Shown: positions 54,100 to 62,532 of the stretch, in pieces
Layout: each line of letters begins with the position of its first letter
Numbering within the stretch: position 1 is the first letter of the stretch
Origin: Solirubrobacteraceae bacterium
GTDB lineage: Bacteria; Actinomycetota; Thermoleophilia; Solirubrobacterales; Solirubrobacteraceae
NCBI GenBank assembly: GCA_030447275.1
Contig: JAUJPF010000010.1
Span: 1 to 64,000, forward strand
Reading direction: 5' to 3'
Length of the DNA: 64,000 nt
Notes under the pieces: model-generated
The model's input: only the letters and a program-made list of their open reading frames with translations
The model's database searches: none
Told to the model about the DNA's origin: nothing
Position numbers and translations under genes: made by a program

Positions 54100-55663
54100 A
54101 TGAACCTCCGTCGCCTCTGCTGGCGCTCGCGGCCGCCGTTGCCGCGAGTCTCGCCTTGTCCGTCCTTCCCTCTGATCCCGCGGCCAGGGCGCGCCGCCCG
54201 AGGACCCGCTCCTGTCCGGCCTCGGCAAGGCCATGTCCGACCAGAACGGCTACACGAACCAGGCGGGCTACGAGCTGTACGACACGACGGGCACCACCGA
54301 GGAGTGGTCGTACAACGCCACCGGCGGGTTCGGCTACACGTTCGAGATCGGACCCGAGCAGTTCCACCCGCCGTACCAGCAGGTGGTGGAGGAGTACCTC
54401 GGCAAGCCCGGCACCCCGAGCGAGGGCAAGGGGAACCGTGAGGCCTACTTCAAGGCGCTCGAGCACACCGCCGACGCTACGAAGCACTCGCAGATCAGCG
54501 GCACGGCGCCCGAGGGCGTGGTGCTGCGCCTGGTCAAGGAGTTCGACACGTCGACCTCGCCCGTCAGGGCCCTCATCGGGCAGCCTGGGCCGGCGCGGAC
54601 GTTCCGCGACAAGCTCGAGACGACCGCGGTCGCGCCCGGCGGCGACTTCACGCTCCACACCAACCCCTCGACGCGGCCGAGCCGGCTGCAGCAGCGGAAG
54701 GTCGGTGAGGCCGCCAAGACGCCGGTCCGCAGCACGTCGAGCGGCCAGAGCCGCCAGACGAAGCCGGGGATCAAGAACGCCGTCGAGGCGCAGATCCCGA
54801 TCCTCTTCCCCGACTACACCGCGGAGAACTACGAGGACATCCCGTTCGAGATCCGGCCGGAGGACGAGGTCGCCCTGCTGCGGATCGTCGTCACGATGGA
54901 GAAGAACGACGACTACGACATCGTCCTCTACAAGAAGAACGGCCGCGACCCGGTGCCGGACGTCGACCGCGACGATGACGCGGGGAACGCCGCGGGCGCT
55001 GACGAGATCGTCCAGATCGTCGCGCCGCCGATCGGCGAGTACGTCCTGCGGGTGAACAACTACGACGCCGACAGCCCGTGGCTCGGCACGATCAACGAGC
55101 ACAAGGCGGGCAGCTTCGAGATCCTCGGCGGTTCGCCCGAGGAGTGGACGATGCGGTGCGAGCGCTCCGGCGGCGAGCTGCTCGGGACGGCGAAGGTGCA
55201 GGTCGCGCGCGGAGCGACGGCCGACGTCGGGAACGTCTGCAACGCGCCCGGCTTCGGGCCGCCGACCGGGGGCTCGCTCGACTCGGGCGGCGGCGGCCAG
55301 ATCACGCTGGCGGGCGGCGACGCGGGGCTGCGCTTCGCGGTCGAGCTCGACCGGCGCCGGCTGCGCCGGGCGGTGCGGCTGGGCATCCGGGCCCGCGTGC
55401 GGTGCACGACGCAATGCCGGCCGAGGCTGGCGCTGGCGGTCAGCAAGCGGACCGCGCGTCGGTACCGGCTGCGGTCGCGGGTGATCGCGCGCGGTTCGCA
55501 CCGGCAGGCGTTCAGCGGGCGGCGGACGTTCAAGGTCCGCTTCACGCGCGACGCGCGGCGCAAGCTCCGCCGTGCCCGGACGGTGCGGATGGCGCTCGTG
55601 GCAGTGGCGATCGACGGCAAGGGGCGGCGGCTGACGGCGCGGCGCGGGTTCAGGCTGCGCTGA
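54100..55663 (+). pseudogene. M14 zinc carboxypeptidase, internally deleted and frameshifted
   Basis: A signal peptide (LLALAAAVAASLALSVLP) is readable but out of frame with its ATG at 54100, and a third frame carries the rest. From about 54205 the sequence is the second half of an M14 catalytic domain (DPLLSGLGKAMSDQNGY, then LYDTTGTTEEWSYNATGG and FEIGPEQFHPP with the catalytic Glu). The zinc-binding HxxE...H half, about 250 residues, is missing. The downstream part has a PPC-like beta domain (YVLRVNNYDADSPW) and a basic Arg-rich tail. A truncated product could start at ATG 54233 but would not bind zinc or be exported. Confidence 0.7.
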
Positions 55664-55918
55664 GGGGGCCGCGCGGCGTCACGCGCCGCGCCAAGGAGAC
55701 GCCAAACCCGCGGCAGGGTCGGTCGCCGACAGTTGCCGCCATGAACGCTCAGCCTCCCACCCAGACAACGAAGACCACCGCGTGGGCTGAGCACCCGCGA
55801 CGCGGGGGAGGGGTCGCCCAGGGCTCGGGCGGCCCCTCCTCTGTCGCGCCCGTGAGGCGAGCGTTTGCGCGCCAGGGAACCGCCCCTGTACGGTCGCGTC
55901 TCCTACCAGGAGGCAGAC
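55664..55918. other. Intergenic region with short leader-like ORF and hairpin
   Basis: 255 bp. An ATG at 55741 opens a 16-codon frame MNAQPPTQTTKTTAWA ending at 55791. It is followed by a strong 12-bp hairpin at 55808-55838 (GAGGGGTCGCCC with GGGCGGCCCCTC, 7-base loop), then the next gene's ribosome site. The Thr- and Trp-containing leader plus hairpin resembles an attenuator layout, although no T run follows. Another GC hairpin lies near 55669-55690 after the preceding stop. Confidence 0.3.
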
Positions 55919-56191
55919 ATGCCAGCGACGGGCGCAGCACCACGCAACGAGTCCCTCACGCGGACGGCGGTGGCGTTCGCGGCGGCGGCTGTCGTCGCGT
56001 GGTTCGTGCTGGTGGCGATCGACCACGACGGCCCCGCATGGATCCTCCTGCCGGTCCTCGGCATCGGGGCCGCGGTGACGGCGTGGCGAGCGGGCGGGAC
56101 CTCTCCGACGAACAAGCCGGCGTTCGTAGCGTTCATCGTCGGCGCGGCGGCGATCCTCTCGTTCCTGGCCTTCGTCATCTTCGGCGACTGA
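55919..56191 (+). CDS. Small membrane protein, unknown function (90 aa)
   Basis: Ninety residues from ATG, with AGGAGG nine bases upstream. Three hydrophobic helices are visible (AVAFAAAAVVAWFVLVAI, WILLPVLGIGAAVTAW, AFVAFIVGAAAILSFLAFVIF) with short loops. It looks like conserved small actinobacterial membrane proteins of unknown role. Intact, although it lies in a region full of broken genes. Confidence 0.72.
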   Translation: MPATGAAPRNESLTRTAVAFAAAAVVAWFVLVAIDHDGPAWILLPVLGIGAAVTAWRAGGTSPTNKPAFVAFIVGAAAILSFLAFVIFGD

Positions 56192-56199
56192 GCGCCCAC

Positions 56200-56395
56200 G
56201 AGCACGCTCTCTCGCAGGTACGACAGCGCCACCGCCCGCGGCGACTCGCCGTCGAGGAGGACGACGTTCGCCCGCCGGTTCTGCGGGTCGGTCGCGGAGA
56301 CGATCGACACGGCGTCGTCGCGGCGGCGCAGGACGTCGTGGCGCTCGATCGGGTCGACGCCCGCGAAGCGGCGGAACCGGACGCCGTAGCGCCGC
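56200..56395 (-). pseudogene. Fragment of glycine-betaine/osmoprotectant-binding protein (OpuAC-like), minus-strand piece
   Basis: Read on the minus strand the sequence gives YGVRFRRFAGVDPIERHD, then RRRDDAVSIVSATDPQNR and ANVVLLDGESPRAV. This matches the middle of an OpuAC-type binding protein (TDPQ...VVLLDD segment). No start or stop belongs to it. The next part of the same protein family is found on the opposite strand immediately beside it. Confidence 0.45.
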
Positions 56396-56402
56396 GGCGA
56401 GG

Positions 56403-56561
56403 CTCGGCGCCAGCGGCCGCGAGGTGATCGAGGCGGTGCAGCGGCCGCTGACGGAAAAGGTCATGCAGGAGCTGAGTTCGCGCGTGACGCTGTCCGACCA
56501 GGAGCCCGAGGCGGTGGCGCGCGAGTACCTGCGCCGCGAGGGCTTCGTCCGCGGGCGCTGA
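56403..56561 (+). pseudogene. C-terminal fragment of OpuAC-like binding protein, plus-strand piece
   Basis: A 52-codon frame ending at a TGA: LGASGREVIEAVQRPLTEK then VMQELSSRVTLSDQEPEAVA and REYLRREGFV. The pattern (last helix, MxELxxRV, P-x-x-VAxxYL) is the C-terminus of osmoprotectant ABC transporter binding proteins. It lacks a start and meets the minus-strand fragment head to head near 56400, suggesting an inversion through the gene. Confidence 0.5.
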
Positions 56562-56598
56562 GCGCCGCGGCGTCTTCGCCCTCGCGATCGCCTCGCCC

Positions 56599-58725
56599 CT
56601 ACAGCCGGCGGGTCGTCAGGACGTCCGTCACCTGGTCCTCGCCGGACTGCGCGACGAGCCGCACGGTGTAGTCGCCGCGCGGCAGCCCGCGCGCTCGCAG
56701 CGAGAAGCGGATCGTGCGGTCGGCCTGCCGCTCGCTCGTCGCGAAGCGGCGCACGATCTTGCCGGCGCGGGTGATCGTCACCGTGACCCGCGCACGGGTG
56801 GCCAGCCGGTACGACCCGGCGAGCGGCGTCCCGCGCCGGCCGCCGAACACCGGGCGCTCGAGCTTGAACGTGCGCAGGAGGTTGCAGCTCGCGCGGCGGT
56901 GGTGCGGCGGGCGCACGCGCCAGCGCCCGCGCCCGTCGCGCGACAGGACGACCCTCCGCTGGTCGTACAGCCGCCCGTCCTTGCGCATCCGGAAGCGGAC
57001 GAAGTACTGCCCGGCGCCGACGCGGCGCCCGCGCCCGTTCCACCGGAACGACCGCGTCCGGCCGTCGAAGCGCGCGACGAGGTGCTCGCGCAGGACCTGC
57101 CGTCGGCGCGACACGCGGAAGACGTCCACCTGCACCGGCAGCTCGGCGCGGCGGGCGAACGTGAACCGCAGCCCGCGGCCGGACGGCTTGGCGCCGAACG
57201 ACGAAAAGCCCGACGTGTCCGTGCAGCCGGCCGACCCCCGCGCCTCCTGGAAGGGCCAGACGCGCGGGTCCATCTTCAGCGCGTAGAACCCGCTCGTGCC
57301 GTCCGAGTACCAGATCTCCCCGCGGTCGGGGGCGAACGACGGCTGCGACATCGCCCAGTTGGCCCTCTCGTCGATCGTCGGCGCGCCCGTGGCGGAGACC
57401 GTCGAGGGCGGCGCGACGTGATAGGCGATCTCCTTCGGGCGCTTCGGGTCGCGGATGTCGAACACCCGCAGGCCGGACAGGATCATCGAGCACGCGACGA
57501 TCCCCGGCTCGTGGCGCTGCGGGACGTTGCAGTAGTGCGCCGCGTAGCCCTGCACCGCGCTCCGGGCGCCCGGGTCGCCGGCGATCTTGGCGCGGTTCTC
57601 CGGCTGGTGGACCTGGAGGCGGATCTCGGAGACGACGAACGGCTTGCGCTCGTCGGAGATGTCGATGATGCGCGCGGCGCCCACGCGCGGGCCGTTGGCC
57701 GCGACGCCCTCGCCGTCCTCGCGCGACGAGTACTCGTCGACCTCGACCAGGTACGGCTTGCCCTCGATCGTGACCGGGACCACGAACTGCGGGATCGTCA
57801 TGTTCGGCCACGTCAGGCGGCTGATCTCGCGCACCTGCGGGTTCGGCTTGCGCGCCTGGACCTCGGAGAGGTCGATGATGTAGAGCCCGTCCCGGGCGGC
57901 GAGGTAGCCGCGGTTGCCGTCGTCGGAGACCGACATGCCGTGGGTCCCGTACCGGCCCTCCCAGATGCGGATCGGCAGCCGCGGGTTCGTGAGGTCGACC
58001 GCGGTGGTGTGGCCGGTGCCGATCGACGTCGGGTAGAACGTCCTGCCGTCGGGTGCGAAGCCGCTCTCGTGGCCGAAGATCGCCGCGGGCAGGCTCGCCT
58101 GGAGCTCGGGCTGCCGGCAGTCCTTGGTGATGTCGTAGACGTCGACGATGCCCGGGTACTGCGTCGGGTTGCCGGTCACCGCGGCGAGCAGCCCGCGCTC
58201 GACGCTGATGTTGAACGACTCGTGCGGCGTCTGCATGGCCGGGGTGAGGAGGGTCGTCGTGCGGACCGGCTTGCTCGGGTCGGTCATGTCGAGCACGGCG
58301 ACGCCGGTCGGCTCGGCGCTGAGGCTGAACGCGTTCGTCGGGAACAGCAGCGCCGTGTCGTAGTACGCGCACTCGTGGCCGTCCCTGTCGACGTAGCGGT
58401 GCACGCGGAACCCGCCCGTGGAGCCCGACTTGCCGACGACCGACATGTTGCATCGGTAGCCCTGCTCGACGCGGCCGGCGGCGACGTCGTCGGCGGCGAC
58501 GCGACCCTGCATCTCGCCCTCGGGGATGCCGCCGGGGAGGCAGTCCGCGCGGGGCGGGATCGCGGCCGGGGCCTGGGCGGCCTGCGCCTGCGCCCGCGAG
58601 GCGAACGCGCCCTCGCCGCGGTCGAAGTAGACGTCGCGGGCCGCGCCGGCCGGCTCCGAGTCGCCGACGTGCGCGCCCGCGGGAGCGCTCGCCAGCAGCG
58701 CCGCGAGCGCGCCGAGCGCCGCCAT
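56599..58725 (-). CDS. Secreted LVIVD-repeat beta-propeller protein
   Basis: 708 residues from ATG, with a signal peptide (MAALGALAALLASAPAGAHV). The middle 400 residues contain repeated blades with the LVIVD-type pattern: VAVLDMTDPSKPV, VDVYDITKDC, AVDLTNPRLPI, LYIIDLSEVQ, ARIIDISDERKPF, LRVFDIRDPKRP. Such proteins form outer-surface beta-propellers of unknown ligand. The C-terminal ~200 residues form one or two Ig-like beta domains (VRFRMRKDGRLYDQRR, YTVRLVAQSGEDQV) that may hold it to the wall. A cysteine-rich stretch (ADCLPGG, YRCNMS, HECAYY) suggests disulfides. Monocistronic and intact. Confidence 0.85.
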   Translation of the reverse strand: MAALGALAALLASAPAGAHVGDSEPAGAARDVYFDRGEGAFASRAQAQAAQAPAAIPPRADCLPGGIPEGEMQGRVAADDVAAGRVEQGYRCNMSVVGKSGSTGGFRVHRYVDRDGHECAYYDTALLFPTNAFSLSAEPTGVAVLDMTDPSKPVRTTTLLTPAMQTPHESFNISVERGLLAAVTGNPTQYPGIVDVYDITKDCRQPELQASLPAAIFGHESGFAPDGRTFYPTSIGTGHTTAVDLTNPRLPIRIWEGRYGTHGMSVSDDGNRGYLAARDGLYIIDLSEVQARKPNPQVREISRLTWPNMTIPQFVVPVTIEGKPYLVEVDEYSSREDGEGVAANGPRVGAARIIDISDERKPFVVSEIRLQVHQPENRAKIAGDPGARSAVQGYAAHYCNVPQRHEPGIVACSMILSGLRVFDIRDPKRPKEIAYHVAPPSTVSATGAPTIDERANWAMSQPSFAPDRGEIWYSDGTSGFYALKMDPRVWPFQEARGSAGCTDTSGFSSFGAKPSGRGLRFTFARRAELPVQVDVFRVSRRRQVLREHLVARFDGRTRSFRWNGRGRRVGAGQYFVRFRMRKDGRLYDQRRVVLSRDGRGRWRVRPPHHRRASCNLLRTFKLERPVFGGRRGTPLAGSYRLATRARVTVTITRAGKIVRRFATSERQADRTIRFSLRARGLPRGDYTVRLVAQSGEDQVTDVLTTRRL

Positions 58726-58800
58726 GTACGTCCTCCGTCGTGTCAACTCGAGCCTCTCCGCGTGCCGGTGAACCGCAAGGTGTAGCAGCGCCGCGGCTTT

Positions 58801-59321
58801 CAGGAGGCGGGTACCGCCGGCGCGGACGCCCCCGCTAAGCCGGCGGCGGCGGGCGTCACCCGCGGCGCGATGTACCGCCAGTTCGCCGACAAGGCCGCGC
58901 TGTTCCGCGCGGTGGTCGAGCAGGTCGAGCAGGAGCTGACGGGTCGGCTCGGCGAGGCCGTCGCCGCCGCGGGGCGACGGATCCCGCGTCCGCGCTGCGC
59001 GCCGCGACCGACGGATGGCTCGACGCCTCGCAGGAGTTGGAGGTCCGCCAGATCGTCCTGCTCGACGCGCCCGTCGTGCTCGGGTGGGCCGGGTTCCGCG
59101 ACGTCGCGCTCGAGCACGGGCTCGGCCTGACCGAGCAGCTTTTCCAGGCGGCGATCGACGCCGGCCAGCTCGCACCCCGGCCGACCCGCGCGCTCGCGCA
59201 CGTCTTCATCGGCGCGCTCGACGAGGCCGCGATGGTCATCGCCACGGCCGACGACCGCGACGTCGCGCGCGCCGAGGCCGGAGAGGTGCTCCACGCCTTG
59301 CTGGACGCGCTCCTCGCGTGA
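58801..59321 (+). pseudogene. TetR-family regulator, 5'-truncated and frameshifted
   Basis: The sequence enters in the middle of a TetR HTH (AAAGVTRGAMYRQFADKAAL FRAVVEQ split by the recognition helix) with the first ~35 residues missing. Near 58970 the frame shifts, and the ligand domain continues as ALRAATDGWLDASQELEVRQ, then FRDVALEHGLGLTEQLF and VFIGALDEAAMVIA to a TGA. There is no proper start. The 5' break lies in the promoter region of the LVIVD gene. Not functional as read. Confidence 0.7.
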
Positions 59322-59342
59322 CAGGATCGGCGCGTGCGACGT

Positions 59343-60095
59343 ATGTCGGAGATCGGCGGCAGGCGGCTCCCGTTCCTGCGCTGGTCGGTCGTGCGGATGG
59401 TCCTCGCGCGCGAGCGCATGACCAAGCAGGGGCAGGTGGGCGACGGGCGCGAGGAGGCGCTCGCCGACCACGTGACCGCCACCGCCGCCGCGGGCGACCT
59501 CGCCGACGCGATCCGGGCGGTCGACGAGTTCTGCTACGGGCGCAGCGTGATGATGAACGTGGGCGACGAGAAGGGCGAGATCCTCGACGCGGCCGTCCGC
59601 CGGACGCAGCCGCGCCGGCTGCTCGAGCTCGGCACCTACTGCGGCTACAGCGCGCTGCGAACGGTGCGCACGATGCCGGCCAGCGCGAACATCGTTCAAC
59701 CCGCGCAACGCGGCGATCGCATCGCGCATCCTGCGCCACGCCGCATGCCGCGGCGACCGGGTCACCATCGTCGTCGGCACGCTCGGCGACGGCGGTGCGA
59801 CGCTCGACACCCTCGAGCGCGAGCACGGCTTCGCGGCGGGTGTGCTCGACTTCGTCTTCCTCGACCACGACAAGGACGCCTATCTGCCCGACCTCGAGCG
59901 GATCGTCGGGCGCGGGTGGCTGCGGCCCGGCGCCGTGGTCGTCGCCGACAACGTGAAGGTCCCCGGCGCGCCGGCGTATCGCGACCACATGCGCGCCCGC
60001 GAGGACGCGAGTGGCGGACGGTCGAGCACGAGACCCACCTCGAGTACCAGACGCTCGTCAAGGACCTCGTGCTCGAATCGGAGTACGTGGGGTGA
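59343..60095 (+). pseudogene. Class I O-methyltransferase, frameshifted twice
   Basis: Starts MSEIGGRRLPFLRW. The SAM motif LLELGTYCGYSALR is in the first frame. Around 59692 the frame changes and a few codons seem lost, because FNPRNAAIASRILRHA should follow a conserved acidic residue. The second frame continues with VLDFVFLDHDKDAYLPDL, the metal-binding part of catechol-type O-methyltransferases, then VVVADNVKVPG. Around 60006 a second change returns to the first frame for EWRTVEHETHLEYQ. As read it would not give a working enzyme. Confidence 0.7.
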
Positions 60096-60111
60096 CCACG
60101 GGACCTGCGCC

Positions 60112-60642
60112 CTACCGCGGCGAGGCCGACCGGCGCTCGCTGTCGAGGTCGCCCATGAGGACGCCGGGGTAGCGCGTGCCGGCGGCGGCGCCGGCGGGGA
60201 GGGCGGCCTCGATGGCGTCGTGGTCGGCCGGGCTGAGCGCGACGTCGAGCGCACCGAGCGACTCGTGGAGGCGGTCGCGCCGGCGCGCGCCGACGAGCGC
60301 GACGACGTCCTCCCCGCGCGAGAGGACCCACGCGATGGCGACCTGCGCGACGGTCGCGTCGTGGGACTCCGCGATGCCGCGCAGGCGCGCGACGAGCGCG
60401 AGGTTGTGCTCGAGGTTCCCTTCCGAGAAGCGCGGGCCCATCGAGCGGAAGTCGTTCGCCCCCAGCTCGCGGTCGGGGCTCCAGTGGCCGCTGAGCAGGC
60501 CGCGCGAGAGCACGCCCGTAGGCGGTCACGCCGATGACGCTCTCGCCGTCGTCGGTCGGGCCGTAGAGGTCGGACATGCCCATCGCGCCGAGCCGATCGC
60601 CGAGACGGTGGGTCCGTTGGTGCCGAGGGTTCGGTTGGTCAT
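60112..60642 (-). pseudogene. Aldo/keto reductase, internally deleted and frameshifted
   Basis: ATG followed by TNRTLGTNGPTVSAIG, the normal AKR opening. A base is then missing and GAMGMSDLYGPTDDGESV continues in another frame. This passes directly to VIGVTAYG and, after one more shift, VLSRGLLSGHWSPDRE. The ~125 residues between these blocks, which hold the catalytic Asp-Tyr-Lys-His set, are absent. The C-terminal half (VAQVAIAWVLSRGEDVVALV...) is intact. The enzyme cannot be active. Confidence 0.75.
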
Positions 60643-60722
60643 GATGGACACCATGGCCACCGTCGGCAGCGATGGGAAACACCGGTCCGGCGTCAGTTCA
60701 CAACCGGGCGAGCCGGCGGCCC

Positions 60723-61590
60723 GTGGCTGACCTGCGCCAGCTCCGCGCGTTCGTCGCGGTGGGCGAGGAGCTCAACTTCACGCGCGCCGCGGAGCGGCTG
60801 CACCTCGCCCAGCAGGCGGTGTCGAAGTCGGTCGCCCAGCTCGAGTGCGAGCTCGGCGTCACGCTGCTCGAGCGCACGACCCACGCGGTCGCGCTGACGC
60901 CCGCCGGGGCCGCGCTGCTGGCGTCGGGGCGGGAGGTCCTCGCCGCCGCCGACGCCGCGTTCGCCGAGGCGCGCGCGGTCGGCCACGGGCTGACGGGCAC
61001 GGTCCGCGTCGGCATCACCCCGGCGATCGGGACGCGCGTGCGGTCCGACGCGGCGCGGGCGCTGCGCGACGGCGCGAACGGGCTGTCGGTCGCCTTCCAC
61101 GAGGTCCGCCTGGGGCAGATCGCGCAGCTCCTGCGCGACCGCGAGCTCGACGTCGTGCTCGCGCGGACGGCGCCGCGCGCGGCGGAGGTCGACAGCGCGG
61201 CGCTGCCGCCGACGCCCGCGGCGCTGATGGTGCCGGCGGGCCACCGCCTCGCGGGTCGCGGGCGGGTCCGCCTCGCCGACCTCGACGGCGAGCGCCTGCT
61301 GACGTGGAGCCCGCCGGGCACGCCGTACAGCGACCTGCTCGTGCGCCGCCTCGCGGCCGCCGGGGCGACGGTGGAGCCCGTGGAGTCGCAGGTGACCGGC
61401 GGCGGCGGCCTCCCCGACCTCCAGGGCTCGACGCCGTCGCGCTCGTCGCGGAGGGTGGCCCGCCTCCGACGGCGCCGTCCCGGTCGCGCTCGACGACGAC
61501 GTCGATCTCCCGCTCCTCGTGCTCTGGCCGACGGGGACGCAGCCGGCGCCGGTGCGACGCCTGCGCGCGGGGCTTTCCGGGGAGGGCTGA
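60723..61590 (+). pseudogene. LysR-family regulator, C-terminal frameshifts
   Basis: GTG start, DLRQLRAFVAVGEELNFTRA then AERLHLAQQAVSKSVAQLE is a clean LysR HTH, and the effector domain is normal to VESQVTGGGGLPDL. Near 61425 and 61467 the frame changes. The expected end is spread over two other frames: LDAVALVAEGGP, then SDGAVPVALDDDVDLPLLVLW and PVRRLRAGLSGEG with a TGA at 61588. About 55 C-terminal residues are affected. If translated without correction it would run on into the ligase frame region. Confidence 0.7.
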
Positions 61591-61623
61591 GCGGGATGCC
61601 CGCGCCCGCTCGGCGACGGCTGG

Positions 61624-62532
61624 GTGCTCGAGCGCAAGCTCGACGGCGTGCGCTGCATCGCCGTCGCCGCCGGCGGCCACGTCCGGCTGTTCACGCGCAA
61701 CGAGCTCGACCGCACGGCGCGCTGGCCGGCGGTCGCGCGCGCCGTCGCGGCGCTCGGGCGCGACCTCGTCCTCGACGGCGAGGTCGTCGGCATGGCCGGC
61801 GACGAGCCGCTCGGCTTCCAGGCAATCCAGTCCCTCCCACCCCGCGACGGCGTCGCGCTGTTCGCGTTCGACGTGCTGCACCTCGACGGCGCCGATCTCC
61901 GCGCGCGGCCGCTGCGCGAGCGCCGCGCGATCCTCGAGGAGCTGATGGCCGGCGCGGCTTCCGAGCTGCGGCTGACCGAGGTGTGGGAGGGCGACGGCGG
62001 CGAGCGCTACGCGGACGCCTGCAAGGCCGGGTGGGAGGGGCTCATCGCCAAGGTCGCCGACTCGCCCTACGCCGGAGGCCGCTCGCGCGACTGGCTGAAG
62101 CTCAAGTGCCTGGCCGAGCAGGAGGTCGTCGTCGGCGGGTGGAGCGACCCGCGCGGCAGCCGGACCGGGCTCGGCGCGCTGCTCGTCGGCGTCTACGACG
62201 GCGACGCGCTGCGCTACGCCGGCAAGGTCGGCACCGGGTTCGACCGGCGCACGCTCGACGACCTCGTCGGGCGGCTGGGCCCGCTCGCCCGCGACACGAG
62301 CCCGTTCGCGGAGCCGATCAAGCCGCGCGTGCCGGGCGCGCACTGGGTCGAGCCGCGGCTCGTGGCGCAGGTCGCCTTTCAGGAGTGGACGAGCGCCGGG
62401 CGCCTGCGCCAGCCGCGCTTTCATGGGCTGCGCGAGGACAAGGCGCCCGCCGGCGCCCGCCGGCGACACGGTCGCTGCCCCGCGTGCCCGGCCGCGCGGG
62501 CCGGGCACGCTGGTGCGCCGCTCACGCAGTGA
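61624..62532 (+). CDS. ATP-dependent DNA ligase (LigD/LigC-type), N-terminally short
   Basis: 302 residues from GTG. The adenylation motif is ERKLDGVR, with the catalytic Lys only four residues from the start. Motifs follow: TRNELDRTARWPAV, LDGEVVGM, FDVLHLDG, WEGLIAKV, and DWLKLKC. The OB-fold domain (VVVGGWSDPRGSRTGLGALL, YAGKVGTGF) is complete. Related ligases have 20-30 residues before the Lys. Here those are missing, and the gene begins 34 bp after the LysR stop, suggesting a deletion joined the two. It could act with Ku in end joining if still active. The polymerase and nuclease domains of full LigD are absent. Confidence 0.75.
   Translation: MLERKLDGVRCIAVAAGGHVRLFTRNELDRTARWPAVARAVAALGRDLVLDGEVVGMAGDEPLGFQAIQSLPPRDGVALFAFDVLHLDGADLRARPLRERRAILEELMAGAASELRLTEVWEGDGGERYADACKAGWEGLIAKVADSPYAGGRSRDWLKLKCLAEQEVVVGGWSDPRGSRTGLGALLVGVYDGDALRYAGKVGTGFDRRTLDDLVGRLGPLARDTSPFAEPIKPRVPGAHWVEPRLVAQVAFQEWTSAGRLRQPRFHGLREDKAPAGARRRHGRCPACPAARAGHAGAPLTQ

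Noticed and set aside
49727-55501. 1924-codon minus-strand frame
   Set aside because: Off-frame reading of NRPS 3 and the lipase, and antisense to TetR and the carboxypeptidase remnant. Low complexity and no motif.
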